From Alligator mississippiensis (taxonomy: Eukaryota > Chordata > Crocodylia > Alligatoridae), in the NCBI RefSeq assembly GCF_030867095.1, contig NC_081831.1:41229319-41293318 (forward strand): a DNA stretch of 64,000 nucleotides, given 5' to 3'. The notes under the pieces were generated by a model, which did not search any database, was not told the DNA's origin, and worked only from the letters and a program-made list of their open reading frames with translations. This document shows, piece after piece, positions 11,927 through 21,899 of this stretch. The first letter of the stretch is position 1; every line of letters starts with the position of its first letter. The position numbers and the translations under genes are program-made.

Positions 11927-11962
11927 ACTTTAACTGGCATAAGCTACTGGGTGTCACCGTCC

Positions 11963-12849
11963 TTAATGCAGTTGATACAGGACAGCCCCCAGTCCTGATA
12001 TCCTGGTGTCTGTGTGCAGAATGAATGGCCAGTTTGAGTCAGAATATGCCAACACGGGTGCTTCTGTAAGGCACCAAATGATTTTGTGGAATGCATCCTC
12101 ACACTGAGAGTCCCACCACAACCTGAAAGGCTCTGTACGGCTGCACACCTTCTGAACCCCTTGGGTCAGGTCACAGACCCCCCCCCCCCCTGCTTTTTAG
12201 AAGCTTCCCTATTTGGTACCTGTTTTGGGATACGATGTGTCTCATATTTGACAGAAACCTGGAAGAATTTGCACTTGTCAAGTGCCAATTTAAGCCCAGA
12301 AGCTTCAAGATGGTCTAGCACACAGAGAAGCCTTTTGTCGTGCTCCTCAAGGGTTTTCCCAAGCACTATGAGGTCATCCAAGTACACTAGCACCTGGGTT
12401 AGTTGCATATCTCTGACTACTTTCTCCATTAAGCACTGAAATGTGGCTGGGGCCCCTGAGATGCCCTGCAGCATGCACTCAAACTGGAAAAACCCCAGTG
12501 GGCAGATAAATGCCGTTTTCTCTTTATCAGCCTCTCTCAAAGGGATCTGGTAATATCCACTGAGGAGATCCAACACAGTGAACCATTTATAGTCCAACAC
12601 GGTTAACCCAACACGGTTAACCATTTATTTGCTTCCCCCAAGACAGTCCAGGGCCTCTTGCACGCAAGGGACAGTGCAGGCATTCAATACATGGTAGTCA
12701 ATACACATGCGCAAATTCCCATTCTTTTTGCTCACAATAACAATCGGCGAGGCATAGGGACTTTTAGATTCTGTAATAATTTTGTGGCCGAGGAGCTCCT
12801 GCAGATGCCACCGGACCTCCCCCATCTCACCCAGTGATATGCGATGCAA
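11963..12849 (-). pseudogene. Gypsy reverse transcriptase and RNase H start
   Basis: Minus-strand frames give the RT fingers and palm: SPYASPIVIVSKKNG, RMCIDYHVLN, FTVLDLLSGYYQI, then PLGFFQFECMLQG and the catalytic YLDDLIV. The thumb follows (LKLALDKCKFF). At 12148-11963 the tether and start of RNase H appear (FILHTDTRISGLGAVLYQ). Motifs are typical of Ty3/Gypsy rather than retroviruses (YLDD with LIV). Coding continuity is lost; fossil. Confidence 0.88.
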
Positions 12850-13499
12850 CCTTTCATGAAAGGGTCTGGGGTCGCTAGGGTGTATTTGGTGCTCAACTCC
12901 TTTTGCCTCCTCTACATCCCAGTCATGTCAGGAAAATACATTGGCCCAGTCCTGGAGTTTTTTTCTGTAATTGGACCTTCCATTCCTCAGGTGCAGGGGA
13001 ATCCCTGAAGAAAAAATGATTAGGATCGATGTGCAGGGCACTGTCCTTTTTTTCCAGATTCACCATGTCCACTTCCCGTACAGTGGCCACTTTTTGCCCC
13101 GGGTGCAGGACTACATCTCTTAGGGAAGGATTTACCACCACTACAGTGACCTGCTCCCCTTTCAATTCTCAAGCCTCGAATACTCCATTGGGGACTCTGA
13201 AAGTTCCCAATCCCTTTTTTCCAGAGAGGGTCTCCACCACAACGGGCCCTAGCTGCTGGGGCTCTCCCCCTCCACCTGCATGTAGTGGGTAGGGTCCACT
13301 GGCTTTGGGCAGGGATCTTCTGGGGGGCCATCCCAGAGAAATGCAAAGCTCCCAGTATTTGAGGGGACTTCCCCATACATTTTCTCTCCCAATGGGCATA
13401 GGCCTCAGAACATAGAGCGTGCATTGGTAACCACTCCTGATAGTCTGGGCCAGCCTACAATTGGGTCCTGTCCTACAACTGGTCCTGTTGCCTACAATA

Positions 13500-13817
13500 T
13501 CAGGCCAGGACTTGGAATACACTGAAGTTGGTCCCAATGAGGAGGGAGGCCCCCTTTATCCACCCTGGGTCTGGGCACATTAGGGCAATGGAGTTCACCT
13601 CCTTCTCCACCCCAGCAACAGATGCAGGGAACTTGATATGAATTTCTAAGTACCCATGGTATGGGTACGCGTTGTGGCTAAGCGCACATAGACCCAGCCC
13701 AGTAAGAGGATGCAACACCACATGCTGAAGGTGTTTTTTATAGAAGAACTCAAATATGATGCTCACTTGCGACCCACTGTCCAGAATGGCCATACACCTT
13801 TGGCCATTCACCACCAC
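13500..13817 (-). pseudogene. Gypsy aspartic protease
   Basis: The minus-strand block begins VVNGQRCMAILDSGSQVSII. The LDSGSQ is the catalytic D-[ST]-G signature of retroelement aspartic proteases, and the hydrophobic strand after it fits the fold. It lies between the gag zinc knuckle and RT, the expected position. Later parts (VNSIALMCPD, LLIGTNF) fit the second half of the protease. Fossil. Confidence 0.75.
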
Positions 13818-13984
13818 TGGGACCTCTGCCCTAGGGCCTATTAGTCCTTCAGGCAGTGAGTTTGAGACCAGGGTTTGGGAGTCTGGCAGGCTCTGGGGTG
13901 GAGCCGACTCCCCTGCTCCACCCGTCCCTCATTTCCCAGCCCCCATTGGGCATTTATCCACTGAAAAACTAGGTCTGGCTTGTC

Positions 13985-14935
13985 CAGCTGTGTACACTCT
14001 CAGGCCAAGTGCCTGTATTCCCCACATTTATAACAGATCCCCAATATCTTAGTCCCAGGTTTGGTCTTGGCCTGGGGTGGGGCAAAGGATCAGGTCTGGG
14101 GCTGCCTCCCAGGAGGAGCCCTAGAGACCATGGCCACCCACACTGGCTGGGAGGACTATTCTTCAACCTCTGAGGGGCCCTCTTCTTGTGGGGTCACCGC
14201 CATTACCCGACTAACAGGTCCCTGATGTGAGGAAACTTCCTCCCACATGGCATCCCAGAGGTGAAAGATCTCCTCCTCCTCCCTCATTTCTTTCACTAAT
14301 TGGCTGAAACCAGGAGGGTTGGTTTTGTGACCAGCCACATTCAAATCCCTAATAAGGGCCAGGCTGTATCAGGCCCCTATTTGGACCTGCCGGAGCCTCA
14401 CATGATCCACCTTGCTCAGGTTAATGGCCCCTTGCACAACCACTCTTTGCAACACCTGCTCCAAGCATAACAAATATGAGGATGCAGCCTTGCCTTTGTG
14501 CTGGAACTTGCTAAGTAGTTTGTAGTATGCTCCCCCTGCCAGGGGATGGCCATCCAAAAACGTCCTGTAGGGTCTGAAGGCACTGCTGTGTGGTGACCAG
14601 GATTCTAGAGCTTAGTGGTCCAGATGACTCCAAAGGTGGGCTCCCTTAGTACGTCAAGAAGGCACCGCCGCTTCTCTTTATCTGGTATCTGCTATGTCAT
14701 CAGAGTTTCCTGTATGTGGGCAGTCCAGGACTCAAACCCTTCCTTTCCTGCAGGGACTGGGAGATTTCCTGTGAAGTTCCTCACTCTTTTATATGCAGCT
14801 CAGTCATTTGAAGAATTTACCACTTCCCTGATGACCTGCTGCAAAGCCACAATCCATTCAGAGGTAAATCCAGGGGAGGCTGTTGCCCTTCCTTGCTCAG
14901 AGGATCCTTCCCCATCCTCTCCCCCAGATTGTTGA
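13985..14935 (-). pseudogene. Gypsy gag with CCHC zinc knuckle
   Basis: On the minus strand at about 14036-13990 a C-x2-C-x4-H-x4-C knuckle can be read (CYKCGEYRHLA, then EC). Upstream at 14557-14369 is a capsid-like stretch (YYKLLSKFQHKGKAASSYLL, LQRVV, DHVRLRQ) similar in pattern to capsid of the vertebrate Gypsy group that gave rise to PNMA genes. The region 14935-14600 should hold the gag N-terminus. Decayed. Confidence 0.65.
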
Positions 14936-15022
14936 GGACTAGCAGGATACAACATGATTCCCTTTCTGGCTTTCTATAGAGACACACACAGCACCTTACA
15001 ATATTAAATTACCTGCTAACAA

Positions 15023-15040
15023 ATCCCGGGTGAGCCCCCA
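15023..15040 (-). promoter_or_regulatory. Primer binding site, tRNA-Pro type, of the Gypsy element
   Basis: Minus-strand TGGGGGCTCACCCGGGAT lies 3 bases inside the 5' LTR. From memory, the vertebrate tRNA-Pro primer site is TGGGGGCTCGTCCGGGAT, so 16 of 18 positions agree. It supports the minus orientation of the element and the LTR boundary at 15044. Confidence 0.8.
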
Positions 15041-15043
15041 AAA

Positions 15044-16422
15044 TGTAGCCCAGGGACATTAGATATATACTCTCTTCTCCAATTGAAGGGGATTGTTAGC
15101 TGGCAGGTGTGCTGTGGGGTGGGAACTGCAGACCACTCAGTTTCCCTCCGTCCCTATAGAACCAGGCCAGGACAGTCGGGGCACTTAAGTTAATGTAAAT
15201 AAATGTGTATATAGTTATCACAAGGGAAAGGAACATGGATACAAACATATATACAATGTATGAATATATTTATAAGATATCTAAACCAGTAACATAAACA
15301 ATACCCTTTGGGTAAATGACATAAAACTTTATACCAGTGCTCCAGGTACAGGTAAGTCACAGGTAAGTATCTGATCTGAAACAGGTAAACCCCAAAGTTA
15401 AATTCAATCCTGAGGGGAAACCCCAATGCCCTTAGGCTTTTCCCAAGCCCTACAAAGAAGCTGGTAACTTTACGGGGGGCCCTCTCAGTGGGACCTCCCC
15501 TTTCAGGAGCCCTTAACTAACCGGGGGGGGGGGGGACTCCCCTCCCCTGTGGGAATCTTCTTTTCCCTGCAACTCATGGCTCCCAGGCCTGGAGGGTGGT
15601 CCTCGTCCTCTGTACCAGGCTGCTCTCTCGCCTGCAGTGGGCTTCAGGGGGGTTGCTGTCCCCTGGAACAGGGTTCCACTATGCAGGGCTTCTGGGGCCT
15701 CTGGCCTGGCCCTGTTGGCTGGCTCAGTAGCCTGATCACCATCTGGCTCTCTGGACTCAACCTTTTGCTATGGGTCAGAGGCCTGGGCTGCCTCATGTAG
15801 CACCAGGCTCGGTCTGTTCCTGGACCCTCTGTGCAGCGCCTCCTGCACTGAGCTCCCAGCCTCATTCCGGGGCTTGAGGACCTGAGCTGCCCAAGCACTT
15901 CAAGGGTCCTACTCCATGCACCGTCCTGTGCACTGTGTCTCTGGCCACACGCCAGAGTTTGCAGACCTGAGCCACCTCACACAGCTCCCAGGGTCTGGAC
16001 GCCATGTGCCACGCTGCACATCGAGAGTCTAGCTGCTGGAGCCGTCCACCATTCCCTGCTGATGGAAGTCTTCAGGGGCACTTCTAGGCTACTGCTTCAC
16101 CCTGCTGAGCAGCTCTCCTCAGTTCTCCTGTGCCCCGCTCTTCTCTCTTCTCACTCCCGGATGTGCTTCCCTCATGCTGGGCATGCAGCCCCTTTTATAT
16201 GCTCCTGGGCTCCTCCCCTGAAGTCTTCCAGACCTGAGTGTTGCAGTCTTCAATCAGGCCTTGGGGGGTGGGGGGGGGAACTCCTCTCCCCCTCCCCTCA
16301 GGAAAGGGGCGTGACTGAACTCCCCTTGCTACTTCCTGATTGGGGGATGAGCTCTACCAATCAAAACAGCAAGATTTTAAGCCTGGGACTCAACCCAAGC
16401 TCCAAAAGGCAAGCCTGCTACA
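15044..16422 (-). mobile_element. Gypsy 5' LTR (right copy)
   Basis: Direct repeat of 8307-9682, starting TGTAGCCC and ending CTGCTACA, followed by the target duplication CATC (16423-16426) and the resuming CR1. A TATA-like box (minus strand) lies near 16194-16201. Its 15188-15215 segment is the inverted version of 8452-8479. Confidence 0.88.
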
Positions 16423-16750
16423 CATCCTTTAACTACCTGAAGAGAGGTTCCAAAGAGGATGGAGCTAGACTGTTTTCAGTGGTGGCAGATGACAGAACAA
16501 GGAACAATGGTCTCAATGTACAGCAAGGGAAGTTTAGGTTGGATACTAGAAAAAACTCTCACTAGGAGGGTGATGAAGCACTGGAGCAGGTTACCCAGAG
16601 AGGTGGTGGAATATCAATCCTTGGAGGTTTTTAAGGCCTGGCTCAAAAACCCTAGCTGGAATGATCCAGTTGGGGATGGTCTTGCTTTGAGCAGGGCTTG
16701 GACTAGATGACCTCCTGAGGTCCTTTCCAACTGTAGTTTTCAATGATTAT

Positions 16751-17539
16751 ATACGGATGATAACTGCATATGGATGATATCTATGATACCTTTGCTGATG
16801 TCTTGACCCAATTCTGTTGCGAGTGACCTCAGTGGGAGCAGAATCAAGCTCAGTCATACTATGCAGAAAGGGTTGGGAGCAATCATGCAGAGCCATTCCC
16901 TCTTGCCAATGCTTTTGAGCTTTTGAGAGTGTTATGGAGACACTGGCACTGGAAAAAACTTGAGAAAACATTAAACAAATTTGTGGCAGTGGGAGACCAT
17001 GCTCACCTGTCCTGGGGTTCACTCACTCCACACATTTCCTAAGGGTAATGGGTAAGCAGCTCTAGACCCAAGGCCACGTCTCCAAAAGGAGACTCCAGTC
17101 ACTTCCCAGACAGTGGAAGTCCAAGGCCACACATCTCCAAAGGTGGCTTTACCTTGCAGTGCACTGTCATCTGCTTATTACCTTTTCATGCACATTCTGT
17201 GGTCACAATATAACTCTTTAAAAGGTTTAGAGTTTACAGTCCTCCTCCTTTCACAAATCCTATCACATTGCCTGCTGTGATAACTTTATTTCTGGTTATA
17301 AGATAAATAGCATAAAGAGTAAAGTCACTGACAGCATAAGGACTGCAGGGGGGAGACACAACACAGAGAGAGACTAAGACAAGAATTACCATATGGCTTT
17401 GTATGCTACCCCTTGCTTCCTGGGAATTCCCAGAACACTGGTAGCTAGGCTTATGTTTGTAAATACCCATCTATACTTACACAGCTGGAGACTACTTAAG
17501 CTCTTCTAGGTTCCGAGCAATAGTTTGGAGAAAGAGAAG
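16751..17539. other. No recognised gene or element
   Basis: About 0.8 kb between two CR1 copies. I see no open frame with recognisable protein similarity, no tRNA, and no clear terminal repeats. A phrase of the type CCTCAGTGGGAGCAGAATC (about 16830) is common in reptile intergenic repeats, so an old unclassified repeat is possible. Confidence 0.3.
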
Positions 17540-18413
17540 CAAACATGTCTCAGAACGCTAAGATGTGAGGAGAAGTGGGCATGCTAGAAGGGAGGAATAG
17601 GCTGCAATCGGACCTGGACATGTTACAGGGATGGGCAGATGAGAACAGGATGGGTTTCAACACTGACAAGTGCAAGGTACTGCACCTGGGAAGGCAGAAC
17701 CAGCAGCATACCTACAGGCTGGGGAACTCCCTTCTTGTCAGTGCAGAGGTAGAAAAGGATCTTGGAGTCATTATTGATTCCAAGATGAACATGGGCCAAC
17801 AGTGTGGGGAAGCAGTCAGGAAGGCCAACTGTACCTTGTCATGCATCCACAGATGCATCTCAAGTAGGTTCAAGGAGGCGATCCTTCCCCTCTATGCGAC
17901 ACTAGTCAGGCCGCAGTTGGAGTACTGCATCCAGTTCTGGGCACCGCACTTCAGGAGGAATGTGGACAACATGGAGAGGGTCCAGAGGAGGGCCACCCAC
18001 ATGATCAGGAGTCAGCAGGGCAGGCCCTATGAGGAGAGGCTAAGGGACCTGGACCTGTTCAGCCTCCACAAGATAAGACTGAGGGGGGATCTAGCAGCCA
18101 TTTACAAACTGGTCAGAGGGAACCAGCAGGCATTGGGGGAGTCCCTGTTCCCCCGAGCGCTACCAGGAGTGACAAGAACTAATGGTCACAAGCTGGCAGA
18201 GGGTAGATTTAGGCTAGATATCAGGAGGCGCTACTTCACTGTCAGGGCAGCTAGGATCTGGAACCAACTTCCAAGAGAAGTGGTGCTGGCTCCTACCCTG
18301 GGGGTCTTTAAGAGGAGGCTGGATGAACACCTCGCCAGGGTCATTCCTGCCCAGGCAGGGGGTCGGACTTGATGATCTGCTCAGGTCCCTTCCAACCCTA
18401 CCAACTATGAAAC
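17540..18413 (+). mobile_element. CR1 LINE, 5'-truncated, with an open RT C-terminal frame
   Basis: It aligns with the end of CR1 ORF2 in the copy at 52608-56635, from just after the FADDT motif. The open frame 17575-18372 (265 codons) reads LQGWADENRMGFNTDKCKVL, LGVIIDSKMNM, YATLVRPQLEYC, RVQRRATHMI, LFSLHKIRLRGDL and ends in ARVIPAQAGGRT. The 3' end carries GATGATCTGCTCAGG and CTACCAACTATGAAAC, the CR1 tail. Its clean frame makes it one of the younger CR1 copies here. It lies in the intron upstream of the GABRG4 exon, same strand. Not a host gene. Confidence 0.9.
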
Positions 18414-19704
18414 ACATATTCCCACTGGTAAAGCCCTCTCCAAGACTGTGGATTCAGAATAGCACTTGATACTTTTGAGCTTTGAACTCCAATTTCTTCT
18501 AGCAGAACACAAGTTCTTGGCAGCTGTGTGCAAAGATTACTCTTTATACAGAATTAGTAACATATCAGCAAACAGAACCTTGGTCTCAAGATTTTACAGG
18601 TCCCTTTAGACATAGCACAGCCAGGATTGGAAGAAACAAAGGTATGGATCTGTGGGAAGAGAAAGGAAAGTATTGTCATCGCATATGTTGTTCTTGTCTA
18701 TTTCTGTACTCAGTTCTGCTGCCAGAACTCCTGACAGCAGACAACACTTCTGGTGGCTCCATGAAGCTCTAGTACAGCAGTGGTGACACCAGAGTACAAC
18801 TTGCATTGTGGTGAGGCACCAGCTGCTGCACAGAATGCAACAGCAAGCCAAAGACACATCTCCAGGTGCCTGTTGAGAGGCAGCAGAACTCTACTGCACT
18901 TGCTGAGGAGGAGTCACTCTGCTGTCCAATGGGAAGTTTCTGCCACCACAGAGGGGCTGTGACTGTACATGTACTCAGGGCTTTGCCAGCAACTCTGGAG
19001 TCCTACTGGCAAAACTTTGTAGTAGAGATGAGGCCTCCTACACATGCATAATGGACCATGTTTTGAAAGGAAGCCAGTGGCTTGAGAAGCTTAGAAGTTA
19101 TGTGCCCATCTTGAGACACACAGGGCTCCAGTGTGAAATTAAGGATTTGGCACTTTGGAAAAATCAGACCTCAAGTATCCCAGGCTGGATACTCAGAAAC
19201 TGGGGCATTCAGATTTGGCTATCCCTTCAGAAAAAAATGATAGTCCCAGTTTTTGATGACAGAAATTAAGGGTTACAAAGTCCCTGAATCAGGAGCAGTC
19301 CTTGTCACAGCATCACCCATTCCCACTTCACAGCTTCTGTTTCCTTATGTCTTCCTTTTATTTGTGGACTGTTTAGATTTGGTTTGGGAATACCCCTTGG
19401 CCTGGATCACTGCCATTTCTGCAAAGTCCCAGCTCAGATTAGATCTAAACTTCAAGTAAAACAGACTCACATTGTCCACTCATTGCCACTATCCCTGTCA
19501 CTGCCAACCTGCAGTTGCTAAAACAGTACTGTCCACCACAGAAAGAATACATCTCCTTGTTAGCCAAGCAGATCTCCCCAGATTCTTCTCTGAGAAATGG
19601 GGACCCTATGGCTTGTGGGAGAAGGGAATAATCAGTAATGTTGTATGCAGGCTCCTCTCCTCAGCTTTGCTGCTTTTGGTAGCACTAATGCTGTGACCTT
19701 GCAG
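18414..19704 (+). other. Intron sequence upstream of the GABRG4 TM2-TM3 exon
   Basis: No exon recognised. Around 19090-19250 the text has phrases like CAGACCTCAAGTATCCCAGG and GGCATTCAGATTTGGCT that resemble a dispersed reptile repeat of the 'lower-scores-of-context' type, too diverged to name. The 3' splice site with TGACCTTGCAG ends at 19704. Confidence 0.4.
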
Positions 19705-19907
19705 GTATCACTACAGTGCTCACAATGACCACCTTGAGCACCATCTCCCGCAAGCACCTTCCTAGGGTCTCCTACATCACCGCCATGGACCTATTTGTTT
19801 CTGTGTGCTTCATTTTTGTCTTTGCTGCTCTCATGGAATATGCCACTCTCAACTACCTGGTGGGAAACAAGAAACCATCAGAGCACAACAGCAGGAAAAC
19901 AAGAATG
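19705..19907 (+). other. GABRG4: GABRG4 exon: TM2 end, TM2-TM3 loop, TM3
   Basis: Acceptor TTGCAG ends at 19704. Donor is ATG|GTAGGT at 19908; the alternative GT at 19912 would add sequence not expected from the family. 67 full codons plus 2 nt from a split glycine codon, as in other gamma-subunit genes. Confidence 0.9.
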
Positions 19908-21212
19908 GTAGGTATGGGTAGTGGGGGACCTTTAACACCAAACCACCCCAATGTGAGAATGTTAGGAATAGAATTACTGTAGGTATTGACTTGAGACTAG
20001 CATTGTAGTGTATGTGTATGTCCAACTGCTGTGGCAGGTGGCTACAGAACACTGGAGTGTATGCTGCAGCTGATGGTGGGATTATGATTCTGGAAACAGG
20101 GATAGGCAAAGTGACTGACACCTACGTCTCATAGTTTGTGACAGTGGAAGAAACAGAACTCCAGGAACTATTAGTGTCAGGGAAGCAGACAGTGCCATGC
20201 AGGGCAATGAGGCAATATAGCACTGAGCCTCAGAGATCAGGGACATCCAGGGATTGGCAATGCCCTTCGGGGTTGATGAGTTGTTGCCTATGGAAGTATT
20301 AAATTTGGTACTTCACACCTTGTGTTGGGGTTTGCCCAGGTCCACAGAGGAGGCAATTGACATGCCAAACCCAACATGGGGTTCTGCTCTGACAAGTTCT
20401 TAATTGTCAAAGGAATGAAAACCTGAAATCTTGAGCTCTCCTATATAAACAATTTCCTAACAGTGATGGAGAGGAGCAGTGTGCCTGACAGAGATGCACT
20501 TCATTCCCTGGCATCACTTCATTCCCTGGTCACCAATCACAGCACTGCCCATGCTTTTCTTCCTTTGGCTGATGTTAGAGTGTGACAGCAATCAGAGAGC
20601 ATGTCTGAGCTGTGTCCTGTGTTTCTAGAGGGCAGCTAGGCTCAGTGAGATGGTGCCAGGTTAGGGAAGCTGAGAAAAACCAGCCACTGGTTGGTACATA
20701 GAAAGCTAAAGAAAGAGATGGGAGGATAGTGCTCTCAGCTATTCTCTGTCCAAAGCTGTGCCATGGATATTCCAGGAAACTGAATTACAATCATATAGAG
20801 TAAACAGGGATTAGATATCTCTGGTATTCTCCATCAAAACCGTGCCTAGGCTATGCCTGGGCAAATTAAGTATCATCTCCTTTGCTTTATTTCTAAACTA
20901 TTTCCCTCTTTATGCCAGCCACCTACCAGTGCCCATGTGATGCCCTCTTTCACCACCATCAACATCAACAACAACATGCACTGGCCTCCTGAGATAGAGG
21001 AGGATGAGGATGAAGAGTCTGGCTCCCCTTGCCTGGAAGGGAAGGAATGTGAGAGTTTTTTCTGCTGCATTGAGGACTGCCAGACAGGGACATGGAGGGA
21101 AGGCCGGATTCGCATTCACATCTCTCGCCTGGACTCCTACTCCCGGGTATTCTTCCCCACTGCATTCCTGCTCTTCAACATTGTGTACTGGATCGCCTAT
21201 CTCTATCTCTAG
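19705..21212 (+). CDS. GABRG4: GABA-A receptor gamma-4-type subunit, last two coding exons (gene continues upstream of the window)
   Basis: Ligand-gated chloride channel subunit of the Cys-loop family, acting in the neuronal plasma membrane. Two exons are seen: 19705-19907 (203 nt, begins with 2 nt of a split codon) and 20919-21212 (97 codons plus TAG). Exon one gives the end of TM2 ([16 protein letters not shown]), the TM2-TM3 loop and TM3 ([17 protein letters not shown]). Exon two gives the end of the cytoplasmic loop, including CLEGKEC and SFFCCIEDC, the cysteine-rich stretch known in gamma subunits as a palmitoylation region, then TM4 ([20 protein letters not shown]) at the C terminus. 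The loop ([28 protein letters not shown]) fits, from memory, chicken gamma-4 better than gamma-1, -2 or -3; mammalian GABRE is its relative. The frame is intact and joins in phase 0 across the intron. No earlier exons were recognised in this window. Confidence 0.9.
20919..21212 (+). other. GABRG4: GABRG4 terminal coding exon: loop end and TM4
   Basis: Acceptor TTTATGCCAG with a pyrimidine-rich tract (TATTTCCCTCTTTATG) ends at 20918. The exon reads [11 protein letters not shown] and runs to TAG at 21210-21212. The intron between the two exons is 1011 bp. Confidence 0.9.
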
Positions 21213-21876
21213 CTATTACTCGTATGCTGCTGAAGTAAAGGAGATGCCAGGAAGCTTTGCAAGAAAGGAACAAGGAAAATGGTGTTTTTCATTTTAGTTA
21301 GTAATTCTTTTTAATACTTGTCCACTTTCCCTTTTCCTTACCTCTTTTGAGGAGAACCAGTCAAAAAAAATGTAGCCAAACAATTTCAACAATAAAAAAT
21401 TCCAAGTTTTATCTAAAATAATAAGGACTTGTTAAAAACAGACCCCAGAACATCTTGTATTTTTTTTTCATTAAAAAGTCTCTGGTAAATCTTGCCAAAA
21501 GTAATTTTCCTTCATATTTTCACAAAAAAATAAATATATTTCTCAATTGTTTCTATTTCTGAGCCAGCTTTCACCAGCATAAACCTGGGTGGTGGACCAC
21601 AAACATACAACCAGTTGCGAGGGCTGGGGCAGAAAAGGTTTGGCGAGAGAAAATGGCTGCCAACATGTGCTGGTGTTAGCCCGAAAGTTTGCATTGCCAA
21701 AGGCAGAGGATATGTTTTCCCCAGAGCAGTCTCTACCAGCAGGTTTGTGTGGGGCTCTTACCATAGACTGCAGTTGTATCTTGATGTAGTAAGTAATATC
21801 AAAGGAAGATAATGTGGACTTTCATCCTGACATTTGTCAGCCCATGAAAAAATGTATTTATAAAGTTGTAAATAAA
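21213..21876 (+). terminator. GABRG4 3' UTR with candidate poly(A) signals
   Basis: AATAAA occurs at 21391-21396 and at 21871-21876. Either could end the transcript; the first is about 180 nt after the stop codon, the second about 660 nt. The AT-rich stretch between them has no other recognisable feature. Confidence 0.45.
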
Positions 21877-21899
21877 ACTTGAGGGGACCTAGCTACTCT

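Larger units (their letters stand above)
8307..16422 (-). mobile_element. Ty3/Gypsy LTR retrotransposon, both LTRs present, coding region decayed
   Basis: An 8.1 kb element on the minus strand. LTRs at 8307-9682 and 15044-16422 are about 95% alike by a rough hand count, and the target duplication CATC lies at 8303-8306 and 16423-16426. A tRNA-Pro-type primer site is next to the right-hand (5') LTR. Minus-strand order is gag with a zinc knuckle, protease, RT, RNase H, integrase and a basic/proline-rich C-terminal tail, the Ty3/Gypsy (Metaviridae) order. Gag resembles the gag group from which vertebrate PNMA genes derive. The element looks structurally complete but its coding region carries many breaks. 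About 5% LTR divergence suggests an old insertion, probably tens of millions of years if the lineage evolves slowly. Confidence 0.9.
4334..16750 (+). mobile_element. CR1 LINE split into five pieces by later insertions
   Basis: The pieces of one CR1 copy on the + strand are 4334-4611 (EN-RT linker, GNKKGFYKYV and ESVGPLLNGKGNL), 5017-5049, 6116-6420 (start of RT), 7431-8306 (RT core, VYLDLSKAFDTISHS, GPVLFNIFINDL, FVDDTKLGG) and 16427-16750 (3' end with the conserved tail GACTAGATGACCTCCTGAGG). Across each gap the CR1 sequence resumes at the next expected base, with only a target duplication added. For example CTGGACATA-TA before and TA-CAAGGCC after the DNA transposon. It is 5'-truncated at 4334. 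The RT frame has decayed with stops and frameshifts; LDLSKAFD and VDDT are still readable. A different CR1 subfamily from the minus-strand copy at 2538-4333. Confidence 0.85.

Noticed and set aside
17575-18372. 265-codon open frame as a host gene near GABRG4
   Set aside because: It matches the C-terminal part of CR1 ORF2 and ends in a CR1 tail.
1-19704. Upstream GABRG4 exons (extracellular domain, TM1)
   Set aside because: No stretch translating to the Cys-loop or TM1-TM2 exon was seen on the + strand; a profile search could still find a short exon.
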